Shown here: positions 51,471 through 60,315 of the stretch, piece by piece
How the letters are laid out: each line of letters starts with the position of its first letter
How positions within the stretch are numbered: the first letter of the stretch is position 1
Assembly (NCBI GenBank): GCA_025350965.1
Contig: JANXWV010000055.1
Span: 1 to 64,000 of the forward strand
DNA: 64,000 nucleotides
Reading direction: 5' to 3'
Source: Rhizobacter sp.
GTDB taxonomy: Bacteria; Pseudomonadota; Gammaproteobacteria; Burkholderiales; Burkholderiaceae_C
Program-made: the position numbers and the translations under genes
Notes under the pieces: generated by a model
Database searches by the model: none
Seen by the model: the letters and a program-made list of their open reading frames with translations, nothing else
Told to the model about the DNA's origin: nothing

Positions 51471-52142
51471 TCAACGGCGCACGGTGGTCTTCTTGACGGC
51501 CGGCTTGCGGGCCTTCGCTGCCGGCTTGCGGGCGGGCTTCGTGGGAGCGCTCGACGCGTCGGCAGTTGCTGCGGCGTCGCCACCCATCGAGCGCTTGACC
51601 ATGGCGGCGGCCACGCTGCGGGCGGCGTCGGTGCCGGTGTCCTTCATGGCGGTGGTGGCAAGTTCGGTGAACTGCTTGGTGAGCGCCGACCACCACTGCA
51701 TCGGGTCGACGAGGCCGGGCTTCCCGGTGGCTTCGCCGCTCGCAGCAGCCTCGGGCACGGGCGCCGCGTCGGCTGCGGGCTCGGGCGCCTGCGCCGGCTG
51801 AGCAGCCGGCGGCGCGGCCGGTGTGAGGCTGGGCATCACCGGCATCTTGATCTGGAGTGAGTCGCGCAGGCCTTCCATCTGCACGTTCATGGTCTGCAGC
51901 GTGGACAAGGTCATGCGCTGCACTTCGAGCGCCTGGATCGTGGCGCCGAGCATGCGCGAGTTCTGCTCGAGCCAGAACTGCACGGTGCGCAGCTCGTCGA
52001 TGCGCTTGTCGATCTCTTCCGGGTTCAGCGTGGGCGCGACCCACTGGCCGATGCCGGGCAACGCAGCGCCGGCGTTCTTGACCAGGCTCTGCATGAACTC
52101 GAATCCCGGAACGAGCTTGGTGAAGCCGCTGGCGTCGCTCAT
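51471..52142 (-). CDS. phaM: PHB granule-associated protein PhaM
   Basis: A 223-residue protein with the PhaM layout. A helical N-terminus (FTKLVPGFEFMQSLVKNAGA; VAPTLNPEEIDKRIDELRTVQFWLEQN) is followed by an Ala/Pro linker, then PMQWWSALTKQFTELATTAM, and a Lys/Pro/Ala-rich tail (PTKPARKPAAKARKPAVKKT). In Ralstonia eutropha PhaM activates PHB synthase and tethers granules to DNA through its basic tail. GAGGAG lies seven bases before the ATG, deciding the start. No pha synthase gene is in the window. Confidence 0.85.
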   Translation of the reverse strand: MSDASGFTKLVPGFEFMQSLVKNAGAALPGIGQWVAPTLNPEEIDKRIDELRTVQFWLEQNSRMLGATIQALEVQRMTLSTLQTMNVQMEGLRDSLQIKMPVMPSLTPAAPPAAQPAQAPEPAADAAPVPEAAASGEATGKPGLVDPMQWWSALTKQFTELATTAMKDTGTDAARSVAAAMVKRSMGGDAAATADASSAPTKPARKPAAKARKPAVKKTTVRR

Positions 52143-52389
52143 GGTGTCTCCTCGGTGGGGTTGTTTTGTGGCCGATTCTGCATTCATCGCGCGGTGCTGC
52201 CAAACCGCTGCTCGATGCGGCCGAACCAGCCACCCCCACGTTGCACGGCAGCGACCCCTAACGTGCAGGATGGCCTGGGCAAACGGCGCGCCTAGAGTGA
52301 CAACAGGTGACCGCATCGGGTTGGTCGGCCACCCGGTCCGCCGACTCAACAGTCCACCAGCCCGAGCCCACCCTTCGAGGAGACTCCCC

Positions 52390-53355
52390 GTGGCAACAGC
52401 ATCCAGCCGAAGCAGCAAACCGAACCCGCACGACGCCGTATCGAACCAGCCCGAAGAGGCCAGCGTCGCGATCAAGAAGCCCGTGTCCAAGCCGCCCGCC
52501 GAAGGCATGGACCCGAAGACCATCAAGCCCCGTGCCGACGGCGCCGAGGCCGTGACCGGTTTCGCCCTCACCAAGGAGATGGCCTCGGCCGTGAACCAAG
52601 GCTACACCGCGCCCGACACCAGCAAGCTGCGCGACATCGCCGAGGCCTCGTTCGGCCCGCCGCCCCCGAAAGCCGAGACCGTGCACGGCCCCGACAACCG
52701 GGTGCAGATCACCACCACCAGCGTCTACCCGTGGCGCGTGCATGCCTCGCTGCTCATCACCGCAGCCGACAACTCGATGTGGATCGGCACGGGCTGGTTC
52801 ATCGGCCCGCACACGCTGATGACGGCAGGCCACGTGGTCAACATTCGCGGCAGCGGCGTGGCCGGGCGCGATGGCTGGGTCAAACGCATCCAGGTCATGC
52901 CGGGGCGCAACGGCGCCTCGCTGCCCTACGGTTCGGTCACGAGCACGAGCTTCCGCTCGGTCTCGGGCTGGACCACGAGCGCCAGCGGCAACGAGAACTT
53001 CGACTACGGCGCGATCATCCTGCCCACGCAACTGGGCAACACCACCGGCTGGCTCGGCTTCGGCGTGTACACCGATGCCGACCTGCTCAATACCGTGGGA
53101 AACATCTCCGGCTACCCCGGCGACAAACCCGGCGGCACGCAGTGGTACGACGCGCGGCGCATCGCCTCGGTGAACAGCCGCAAGGTGTTCTACGACATCG
53201 ACACCGCCGGCGGCCAGAGCGGCAGCGCCGTCTACCGCATCATCAACGGCGCGCGCTATGCGTTCGCGGTGCATGCCTACGGCGGCGGCACCACGAACTC
53301 GGGCACGCGCATCGTCACTGCCGTCTACAACAACATGGTGGCGTGGAAGGCCTGA
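52390..53355 (+). CDS. V8-like (S1B) serine protease without visible signal peptide
   Basis: A 321-residue trypsin-fold protease related to glutamyl endopeptidases. The triad is His in LMTAGHVVN (about 150), Asp in ENFDYGAI (about 209) and Ser in GGQSGSAVY (about 278). The first 100 residues are polar, Lys/Pro-rich and disordered-looking, with no hydrophobic signal or Tat motif, which is odd for a normally secreted class. The start is GTG, supported by GAGGAG eight bases upstream. A one-domain partner begins one base after the stop. It may act inside the cell, or leave by a non-classical route; the prosegment could be the N-terminus. Confidence 0.8.
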   Translation: MATASSRSSKPNPHDAVSNQPEEASVAIKKPVSKPPAEGMDPKTIKPRADGAEAVTGFALTKEMASAVNQGYTAPDTSKLRDIAEASFGPPPPKAETVHGPDNRVQITTTSVYPWRVHASLLITAADNSMWIGTGWFIGPHTLMTAGHVVNIRGSGVAGRDGWVKRIQVMPGRNGASLPYGSVTSTSFRSVSGWTTSASGNENFDYGAIILPTQLGNTTGWLGFGVYTDADLLNTVGNISGYPGDKPGGTQWYDARRIASVNSRKVFYDIDTAGGQSGSAVYRIINGARYAFAVHAYGGGTTNSGTRIVTAVYNNMVAWKA

Positions 53356-53356
53356 G

Positions 53357-53632
53357 GTGGCTGGCGCGGCCGGCACCAGCCGGGTGATCTCGGGCACCGT
53401 GCTCAGCGCTGGCGGGCAGCCGGTGGCGCTGGCGCGGGTGTACGTGCTTGCAGCACCCGGCCCGGTGCCCGATGTGGCCCTGCTGACCGATGCCGATGGC
53501 CGCTTCGAGATCGGCACGCTGCAACCCGGCGCCTACGAGATCGGGGCCAGCACCGACGGCCTGGGCTCGGGCAGCGTGGCCGTGCGCCTGGCCCGCACCG
53601 ACGCGCGGATTCAGATCAAGCTCGGCGGTTGA
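53357..53632 (+). CDS. Single carboxypeptidase-regulatory-like domain protein
   Basis: A 91-residue beta-sandwich domain. VISGTVLSAGGQPVALARVYV, ADGRFEIGTLQPGAYEI and AVRLARTDARIQIKL follow the CarboxypepD_reg pattern, which usually decorates secreted or surface proteins. The start is GTG, placed one base after the protease stop with GGAAGG just upstream, so translation is coupled. It has no signal peptide. It is probably a dedicated partner, chaperone or substrate-binding module of the protease. Confidence 0.65.
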   Translation: MAGAAGTSRVISGTVLSAGGQPVALARVYVLAAPGPVPDVALLTDADGRFEIGTLQPGAYEIGASTDGLGSGSVAVRLARTDARIQIKLGG

Positions 53633-53655
53633 ACGGGCCGCCGACTCCGCGCAGA

Positions 53656-54648
53656 TCAGGGCAGCCTCTCGACCTGGAAGCCGCGCTGCGCCAGCAGCGC
53701 GGGCAAGCCCATCGGCCCGGCCATGTGCAGGCTGCCGACCGCCGCGAACACGCGTTGGCCGTTCGCGTGCAGCGCGCTGACTGCGTCGGCCAGCGCCGGG
53801 TTGCGGTCATCGAGCAGGCGCGCCATGGCGGCCCTGTCGGTGTCGGTCTTGATGCAGTCGCACCAGTCGCCGTAGCTCGCGAAGTCAGCCAGGTTGCCAT
53901 CGGCCCAGGCCTGCGTCATGCGGCGAAGCAGGGGCCTCGATTGGCCGGTTTCGAGCTGCGTCAGCGCGTTTCGAATCGATTCGTTGCGCTCGGCTGCGGT
54001 GTCGGCCTTCAGCAGCGCCATCTGCAACTCCGGCGTTTCCAGCGACACCACAGTCTTCTTCGTGCTGCGCGCCCACCCTGCCAGCACGATGTCGATGCCG
54101 TACGACGGGTCGAGCCCGTCGCGGCGGCCCGACAGACTCGTCAACGTGGCGATCTGCATCTCGGGGCTCAGCGCTGCGAGCGCCTGCGCGGGCAGGCACT
54201 CGGCCTCGATCTGGCGCTGCAGGCGCAGCCGCATCTCATCGGGCAGCGCGGGCGCCGGCGCTCGGTTCGCCGGCGCGCTGGCGGCCATGGCCGTGCTGAG
54301 GCGACGCTGGATGTCGGGGTCGAGCATGTCGAGTTCGAGCGCGACGGTGTCACTGGCGTTCAGCGCGCGTTGCACCTGCGGGCCGGGGTAGATCCATTCG
54401 ACGCGCGCCACGTGCACGGTGCCGTACAGGTACGACACGTGCCCGTCGCGCCGCAGCCGCCACAGGAAGCCGTGGTCGCGTGCGTCGCGCATGCCGGCCT
54501 GCATTTGCTCGGTCGAGGGCATCTGCGCGGCGGGCGGGCAGTCCGGTGCGCCCTGGGCCGGTGCCGTTTGGGCCGCGAGAGTGCCGGCAACGAACGCCGC
54601 GAGGGCGCAGGTCATGCGGCCGACGAGGCGGCGCAGGTTGATCATCAT
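53656..54648 (-). CDS. TraB/GumN family protein
   Basis: A 330-residue exported protein of the TraB/GumN (PF01963) family. A signal peptide (about 12-32) is followed by FLWRLRRDGHVSYLYGTVHVA near the start and VFAAVGSLHMAGPMGLPALL at the C-terminus. These are the paired GTxH and GxxHxxG motifs of the erythromycin-esterase/Tiki-like metalloprotease fold. A peptidase role is plausible but unproven. It overlaps the retropepsin-like gene by four bases (ATGA), so the two are coupled. Confidence 0.85.
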   Translation of the reverse strand: MMINLRRLVGRMTCALAAFVAGTLAAQTAPAQGAPDCPPAAQMPSTEQMQAGMRDARDHGFLWRLRRDGHVSYLYGTVHVARVEWIYPGPQVQRALNASDTVALELDMLDPDIQRRLSTAMAASAPANRAPAPALPDEMRLRLQRQIEAECLPAQALAALSPEMQIATLTSLSGRRDGLDPSYGIDIVLAGWARSTKKTVVSLETPELQMALLKADTAAERNESIRNALTQLETGQSRPLLRRMTQAWADGNLADFASYGDWCDCIKTDTDRAAMARLLDDRNPALADAVSALHANGQRVFAAVGSLHMAGPMGLPALLAQRGFQVERLP

Positions 54649-55160
54649 GGCGCAAGCTTATCGCCTGCCGCGCCTGCCGCGCCGGCCTCGATGCGCAGCA
54701 CACCGTCGCGCTGCGACCAGTGCAAGCGACCGAGTACGTCCATGCCGAGCAGCGGGTTGTCCGACAGGCCGGGCAGTGCCACCACCCGCAGCCGTGCCAC
54801 GCTGACACCGCCCCGCAGTTCCACGTCGGCCCGCACCGCCTGGCCGCTGACCACGCCGCCGGCCGTCTGCGAACGCACGCTGCCGATCACTTCCAGGCCG
54901 AGCTCAGCCGCAAGCGCGGCCGACACCGCCGTGCCCGTAGCGCCGGTGTCGACGAGAAAGTCCACCGCCCGGCCGTTGATGCGCCCCGGCCAGTGGTACT
55001 GCCCATCGGGCCCGCGGCGGATCTCGATGGCCTCGCCGCCGGCCTGGAAGCGCGCCTGTTGTGCGCGGTGCAGCCACCACTGCACGCCGACGAAGACCGC
55101 CGCGCCGAGCACCAGCCAGAGCGTGACAAGCTTGAAGGTGCGCGACAGGTCCGTGTTCAT
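54645..55160 (-). CDS. Retropepsin-like aspartic protease, membrane-anchored
   Basis: A 171-residue protein with an N-terminal membrane helix (about 10-28) and a periplasmic retropepsin-like domain. It has the active-site motif VDFLVDTGATGTAVS (DTG at about 71) and the C-terminal LLGMDVLGRL flap/Gly turn. It belongs to the clan AA aspartic proteases of proteobacteria, which function as homodimers. It lies 15 bases after the FAH-family gene and overlaps the TraB-like gene, linking two putative peptidases in one transcript. Confidence 0.85.
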   Translation of the reverse strand: MNTDLSRTFKLVTLWLVLGAAVFVGVQWWLHRAQQARFQAGGEAIEIRRGPDGQYHWPGRINGRAVDFLVDTGATGTAVSAALAAELGLEVIGSVRSQTAGGVVSGQAVRADVELRGGVSVARLRVVALPGLSDNPLLGMDVLGRLHWSQRDGVLRIEAGAAGAAGDKLAP

Positions 55161-55175
55161 GGAGCGGCCACCGCG

Positions 55176-56159
55176 TCAGCCGAGCGCCGCCACCCGCTGC
55201 TCGATGGCGCCGAACACGCTCATGCCGTCGCTGCCCTTCGCCTCGATGCGCACGGTGTCGCCGAAGCGCAGGTAGCCGGTCTTCGGCGCGCCGGTGTCGA
55301 GCGTCTCGATGGCGCGCTTTTCCTCGATGCTGGCGTAGCCGCGCGATGTGTCCTGCGCGCTCACGGGCCCGCTGCCCACGATACTGCCGGCGCGCACGTG
55401 GCGGGTGCGAGCCAGGTGCGCGATCAAGCGACCGAAATCGAAGCTCATGTCGGCACCGGCATCGACCAGGCCGACGCGGCGACCGTTCCACGCACACTCC
55501 ACGTTCAGGTTCACGCGGCCGCCTTGCCAAGCTTCACCCAACTCGTCGGGCGTGACGGCGACCGGGCCGAACGCGGTGGCGCCTCGGCCTTGAACCGAGC
55601 CAACGCCGGTGGCTGCATCGGCCACGACAAGCTGGCGCAGGCTCACGGCGTTGGCCAGCATCAGCAGGCGAATGCCTTCGAGCGCGTCGTCGGCGCCAGC
55701 GCCGATGGTCACGTCGCCGGTGATCACGGCCAGCCCGGCACCGAAGTCGGCGCCGTGCGCTTCGTCCACGCACACGATGTCGGCGCACGGGCCGAGCAAA
55801 TCGTCGCTGGCGCGCTGGGCCAGCGTGGGCACGTTGGTCAGGGTCGCGGGCACTTCGGCGCCACGCGCCTTGTGCAGCAGGGCCACGTGGTGTGCGTAGG
55901 CGGCGCCCTCGGCCCATTGAAAAGCGCGCGGCAGTGGTGCCATGCAGCGCGCGGGCTCGAACGCGAAGGCATGGCGGGCCTTGCCGTGGTTCAGGGTCTG
56001 CGACAACTCCTGCAGTTGCGGCGAGAGGAAGTTCCAGTCGTCAATCACCTGCTGCAAACGTGTGGCGACGCTGCTGGCATAGTGCGCAGTCGAGAGATCG
56101 CGCGAGACGACGACGAGCTGGCCGTCGCGCGAGCCGTCTTGGTAGGTCGCAAGCTTCAT
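55176..56159 (-). CDS. Fumarylacetoacetate hydrolase family protein
   Basis: A 327-residue enzyme of the FAH superfamily (C-C bond hydrolase, decarboxylase or isomerase of 2-oxo acids). The N-terminal FAH domain is followed by the metal/catalytic region VCVDEAHGADFGAGLAVITG and a C-terminal GSGPVSAQDTSRGYASI segment. It could be the fumarylacetoacetase of homogentisate degradation, given hppD in the window, but it stands 18 kb from it in a different transcript, so this is only inference. The start at 56159 has the family MKLATYQDGSRDG. It is divergent from the DUF3108 gene. Confidence 0.85.
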   Translation of the reverse strand: MKLATYQDGSRDGQLVVVSRDLSTAHYASSVATRLQQVIDDWNFLSPQLQELSQTLNHGKARHAFAFEPARCMAPLPRAFQWAEGAAYAHHVALLHKARGAEVPATLTNVPTLAQRASDDLLGPCADIVCVDEAHGADFGAGLAVITGDVTIGAGADDALEGIRLLMLANAVSLRQLVVADAATGVGSVQGRGATAFGPVAVTPDELGEAWQGGRVNLNVECAWNGRRVGLVDAGADMSFDFGRLIAHLARTRHVRAGSIVGSGPVSAQDTSRGYASIEEKRAIETLDTGAPKTGYLRFGDTVRIEAKGSDGMSVFGAIEQRVAALG

Positions 56160-56167
56160 GGGAGCGG

Positions 56168-57388
56168 GTGCAGGTGGCAGGAAGAAGGTCATTGTCGACG
56201 CAGTCGCGCGGGCGTCTCGTGGTGCTCGCAGGCGCGGCGGTGCTGCTGCATGCACTGGCGCTGAGCGGTCTCGAATGGGCCTGGCCGGCGCACCCTGCTG
56301 CTGCTTTCGCGTCCAGCGCGATGCAGGTGCGCCTGGTGGATGCAACGCCGCCACGTGATGCAGCCGCGATGGCAGTTGCCGATGCGGCGCCCGTGGCGAT
56401 ACCGGCGGCAGCCGTGCCCGCCGCACCGACGCCACGCCTGGCGCCTAGCTTGGCGCCAGGACCGCCGTCACGCCCATTGCCCCGCCCAACACTCCATCCG
56501 CTATCCCGATCAAAGCCGCCACCCACAGCGGCTGTGCCCGCGCGCGTCGCCGCACCCACGCGTTCGCCGCCGCCCGCCGGCAGCGAGCCGCTCGCACCCG
56601 TGGCGGCACCGATGCTCACCCTGCTCACGCCGCTGCCGCCTTCTGCGCCGGCCATGCCCATCATCACCACCGCATTCGAGGTGGCCCGGCCGCCCGCAGC
56701 GCCGGCACCGGCTGCGCCGCACGACGAAGTCATCCCGCACTACGCGACCCAGATGCCCCCGCCGATGTTGCTGCGCTACGAAATGCACCGGGGTGCGCTG
56801 CGCGGCACCGGCGAGCTGGCATGGCGGCCGCAGGCCGGGCGCTACGAACTGAGGCTCGATGCGCGCATCGGTCCGCTTGCCCTGCTCACGCAGTCCAGCA
56901 CCGGCGGCTTCGATTCGGCGGGCATGGCGCCGGTGCGCTTCACCGACCAGCGCATGCGCAAGGCCGTGCAGGCCGTGAACTTCCAGCGCGATGCCGGCAA
57001 GGTCAGCTTCTCCGGCCCCTCCACCGAGTACCCGCTCCGCCCCGGCATGCAGGACCGCCTGAGCTGGATGGTGCAGCTCGCGGCCATCATCTCGGCCGAG
57101 CCGGCTTTGCGCGCCACCGGCGCCAAGGTGTCGGTGCTGGTGGTGGGCTCGCAGGGCGACGCGAGCGTGTGGGCGTTCCGCTGCATGGGCGTCGAAGCGC
57201 TGCAGCTCGGCGCCGGCGAGACGCAGGCGCTGAGCTACGTGCGCGAGCCGCGCGACCCGTACGACACCAGCGTCAAGGTGTGGCTCGACGCCGCGCGCCA
57301 CTACCTGCCGGTGCGCGCCGACACCAAGGCCGGCCCGAACGACCCGGGCATCGGCTTGTCACTCGAAGCGATGCAGCCGCTCACCTGA
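56168..57388 (+). CDS. DUF3108 periplasmic protein with Pro/Ala-rich linker
   Basis: A protein of about 406 residues with an N-terminal membrane anchor (LVVLAGAAVLLHALALSGLE), a Pro/Ala-rich low-complexity region (about 45-185), and a DUF3108 beta domain (from about 198). The domain shows GTGELAWRPQAGRYELRLDARIG and YVREPRDPYDTSVKVWLDAARHYLPVR. Family function is unknown; envelope location is likely. Two starts fit: GTG at 56168 with GGGAG upstream, and TTG at 56192 with AGGAAGAAGG upstream, which would shorten it by eight residues. It diverges from the FAH gene with an eight-base gap. Confidence 0.8.
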   Translation: MQVAGRRSLSTQSRGRLVVLAGAAVLLHALALSGLEWAWPAHPAAAFASSAMQVRLVDATPPRDAAAMAVADAAPVAIPAAAVPAAPTPRLAPSLAPGPPSRPLPRPTLHPLSRSKPPPTAAVPARVAAPTRSPPPAGSEPLAPVAAPMLTLLTPLPPSAPAMPIITTAFEVARPPAAPAPAAPHDEVIPHYATQMPPPMLLRYEMHRGALRGTGELAWRPQAGRYELRLDARIGPLALLTQSSTGGFDSAGMAPVRFTDQRMRKAVQAVNFQRDAGKVSFSGPSTEYPLRPGMQDRLSWMVQLAAIISAEPALRATGAKVSVLVVGSQGDASVWAFRCMGVEALQLGAGETQALSYVREPRDPYDTSVKVWLDAARHYLPVRADTKAGPNDPGIGLSLEAMQPLT

Positions 57389-57506
57389 ACCCAGCCCCGA
57401 TTTGCGGGGGAGCGCCGAGGTTCCGAGGCAAATGCACGGCAGCTCGTCCCCGATTGGCTTGATATTTGCGTTGACGTGACCACTTGGTCGGGCAGGAGAG
57501 TCCTCA

Positions 57507-57809
57507 ATGCAGATGCTCTACAACTCAGACAGTTTCACGGTCGTGCTGTTCGACGTCGGTTCCGCCGCCGGCACCGACCCCGCGCACACCGAAGGGCACG
57601 CTTCGGAGCCGCTCAAGCCGCTCACTCAAGGCGGCTATGAAATAGTAGACAAGTTCGCCCGCAAGGAGATCTTCCTGCAAGGCGCGATGGCCGAGAGCTT
57701 CAAGGAAGGTGTCGAGGCGCTGATCGGCACCAGCCCGTCGGAAGAAGAGATCGACGACTACATCGAGCGCTTCGCGTCGTTGATGCAGCAACCCGTCGTG
57801 CTTCACTGA
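57507..57809 (+). CDS. DUF3567 family protein
   Basis: A 100-residue betaproteobacterial DUF3567 protein. The family core GGYEIVDKFARKEIFLQGAMAESFKEGV (about 42-69) and the exact ending LMQQPVVLH are both present. It is cytoplasmic, mixed alpha/beta, and of unknown function. GGAG lies eight bases before the ATG. It is a useful taxonomic marker for Burkholderiales. It is followed by the AAA ATPase on the same strand after a 153-base gap. Confidence 0.9.
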   Translation: MQMLYNSDSFTVVLFDVGSAAGTDPAHTEGHASEPLKPLTQGGYEIVDKFARKEIFLQGAMAESFKEGVEALIGTSPSEEEIDDYIERFASLMQQPVVLH

Positions 57810-57962
57810 GGTGTGACCTGCGCCACGTGAACCCGCCCTGATTGGGCCTGTTGTCGTCCGGGGCGCGCGGCCTGCGTTATGGTCAGTTCAAGCCCGGTTG
57901 GGCTTGCCGCCTGGCGCACTCTGCGCCAAGATGGCCCGAACGACCCGCTCGCAGGAGGTGTC

Positions 57963-60275
57963 ATGGTCAAGAGCCCCATCGATGCACGCATGCTCCTTTC
58001 ACCGGGGCTCAAAGATGCGCCGGTGCTCGACCGCATGTGTTCGCAGTTCGTGCTCACGCTGACCACACGGCACGCGGGGCGCTTCAACCTGCGGCGCGAC
58101 TGGAACAGCCTGCTCTCGCTCACCGGCCGCCACCTGGTCTGGCCGAGCACGGTGCTGGCGCGGCTGCGCGCCTTCCTGAACACGCGCTGCAAGGGCAACG
58201 AACACTGGCGTGGCCACGAATCGTTGAGCGACGACGCGTTCATGCTGCGCCATGGCGCGTGGCGCGGCCCGTATGAAGAGGGCACGCTTTTCTTCTACAT
58301 CGACGAGTACATCAAGGACGCCCCGAAAGACCTGCTCGCCGTCCTCGGCGCGACGGCCGACTGGCTCGTGAAAAGCCTGAAGAAAGAGTCGACCCTGGTC
58401 GAGAAGAACATCGACTCGCTCGCCGGCTTGCTGCAATTGAACCCGGCCGAGCGCGCACTGCTGTTGTACGGCACGCTTGCGCGCTACCAGCGCGACCTGC
58501 GCGGCCTGCTGGTCGAGTTCAAGGTGTCGAATGCGCAAGAGGCGTATGCGGCCATTGCGGCGGTCGCAGGCGTCAGCGAGACCGACGTGGCCGAAGCGCT
58601 GCGTGCGGGCTCGCGGCTCGAGCGCATCGGCATGGTCGAGAACCTGATCTCCGAACACAACATCACCGACCTGGCCGACCTGATGAAGGTCAGCGAGCAG
58701 TTGCCACCGGTGCTGATGCGCAAGTACGAAGGCCCGTCCGACCTGATGGCGGTGTTCACGCGGCCGGCCAGGCGCAGCGAACTGACCCCCGGCGACTTCG
58801 ACTTCGTCGGCGCCGATCAAATGGTGCTGACCGCCCTGCTGAGCAACGCCGTGGCGCGCAAGGAGCCGGGCGTGAACGTGCTGCTCTACGGGCCGCCCGG
58901 CACGGGCAAGACCGAACTCGCGAAGGTCGCAGCGCAAGCCGCGAGCCTGGAACTCTACGAAGTCGAATACGCCGACCGCGACGGCAATTCGCTCAGCGGC
59001 CGCGACCGCTACCGCTCGCTGCAGATCAGCCAGGTGTTCCTGAAAGGCAGCACGAACGTGGCCCTGCTGTTCGATGAAGTCGAAGACGTGTTCCCCCCGA
59101 TCAGCACCGATGCCGCGCAACTGATGGCACGCATGGACACCGGTGACGGCGCACTCAGTGGCAGCGTGAGTGGCAAAGCCTGGGTGAACCAGATCCTCGA
59201 GACGAACCCGGTGCCCGTCATCTGGGTCACGAACCGCATCGAGCAGATCGACCCGGCGTTTCGGCGCCGCTTCCAGTACCACCTCGAACTGAAGAGCCCA
59301 CCGCCCGGCGCGCGCGAATCGCTGGTCGCCCGTGCGCTGGTCGGCGTGCCGGTGGCCGAGGGCTTCGCGGCCAAGCTGGCCGAGCGCAAGGGCCTGACGC
59401 CGGCGCAAATACGCACCGCCGTGAAGTTCGCGCGGCTCGCCGGCGACCCGCTCGACGCCACCGGCGCAGGCATGCAGGCATTGATCGAGCGCCAGCTTGG
59501 CAACGCCGACAAGGCCCTGGGCAACACCAGCACCGAACGCGGCGCCCGCCGTGTGGTGACGAGCTATGACCTTGGGCTGGTCAACACCGAGTCGCGCTTC
59601 GAGGTGCCGAAGATCGTCGAGGCGCTGCGCCGCAAGAGCTACGGCACGCTGTGCTTTTACGGCCCACCGGGCACCGGCAAGACGGCTCTCGCAGAGCACA
59701 TTGCACACGAGCTGCAACTGCCGCTGATGATCCGCCAGGCGAGCGACATCATGAGCAAGTATGTCGGCGAAACCGAACAGAACATGGCGAAGATGTTCGA
59801 GGAAGCACAGGCCGAGAAGACCGTGTTGCTGCTCGACGAATGCGACAGTTTCCTGCGCAGCCGCAAACAAGCCGAACGCAGCTACGAAGTGAGCGAGGTG
59901 AACGAGATGCTCCAGGGCATGGAGCGCTTCACCGGCGTGTTCATCTGCACCACCAACCTGTTCGGCGACCTCGACGAAGCCGCGCTGCGGCGCTTCACGT
60001 TCAAGATCCAGTTCAAGCCGCTGACACAACCTCAGCGCGAGCGCATGTTCATCGCCGAAGCGCTGGGGGGTGAGGCGTTGCTGCTCACCGCCGAGCAACG
60101 CAGCCGCCTGATGCAACTGGCCTGCCTGGCGCCCGGCGACTTTGCCGCCGTGAAGCGCCAGGTCGATGTGCTGGGCGAGGTGTTCGAGCCCGACGAGTTC
60201 TTGTCGCAGCTCGAAGCCGAACACCGCGTCAAGCCCGACGTGCGCCAGCAGCGCGGCATCGGCTTCATGACCTGA
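57963..60275 (+). CDS. Two-module AAA ATPase of unknown function
   Basis: A 770-residue protein with two AAA modules. Module 1 has Walker A GPPGTGKTEL (about 308), Walker B ALLFDEVEDVF and the RRRFQYHLEL finger region. Module 2 has GPPGTGKTAL (about 566), LLLDECDSFL and FTFKIQFKPL. About 280 N-terminal helical residues precede module 1. It resembles a conserved proteobacterial AAA family without assigned role; remodelling or disassembly of protein complexes is the general activity. AGGAGG eight to thirteen bases before ATG 57963 decides the start over the upstream 57879 frame. Confidence 0.82.
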   Translation: MVKSPIDARMLLSPGLKDAPVLDRMCSQFVLTLTTRHAGRFNLRRDWNSLLSLTGRHLVWPSTVLARLRAFLNTRCKGNEHWRGHESLSDDAFMLRHGAWRGPYEEGTLFFYIDEYIKDAPKDLLAVLGATADWLVKSLKKESTLVEKNIDSLAGLLQLNPAERALLLYGTLARYQRDLRGLLVEFKVSNAQEAYAAIAAVAGVSETDVAEALRAGSRLERIGMVENLISEHNITDLADLMKVSEQLPPVLMRKYEGPSDLMAVFTRPARRSELTPGDFDFVGADQMVLTALLSNAVARKEPGVNVLLYGPPGTGKTELAKVAAQAASLELYEVEYADRDGNSLSGRDRYRSLQISQVFLKGSTNVALLFDEVEDVFPPISTDAAQLMARMDTGDGALSGSVSGKAWVNQILETNPVPVIWVTNRIEQIDPAFRRRFQYHLELKSPPPGARESLVARALVGVPVAEGFAAKLAERKGLTPAQIRTAVKFARLAGDPLDATGAGMQALIERQLGNADKALGNTSTERGARRVVTSYDLGLVNTESRFEVPKIVEALRRKSYGTLCFYGPPGTGKTALAEHIAHELQLPLMIRQASDIMSKYVGETEQNMAKMFEEAQAEKTVLLLDECDSFLRSRKQAERSYEVSEVNEMLQGMERFTGVFICTTNLFGDLDEAALRRFTFKIQFKPLTQPQRERMFIAEALGGEALLLTAEQRSRLMQLACLAPGDFAAVKRQVDVLGEVFEPDEFLSQLEAEHRVKPDVRQQRGIGFMT

Positions 60276-60315
60276 CAGCCCTCAAGCGAGACGCGTGCGT
60301 GCCGATAGAGCACGC

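Noticed and set aside
55176-56159. fahA of the homogentisate pathway as a firm call
   Set aside because: The superfamily is broad, the gene sits in a different transcript 18 kb from hppD, and homogentisate dioxygenase is absent from the window, so only the family is assigned.
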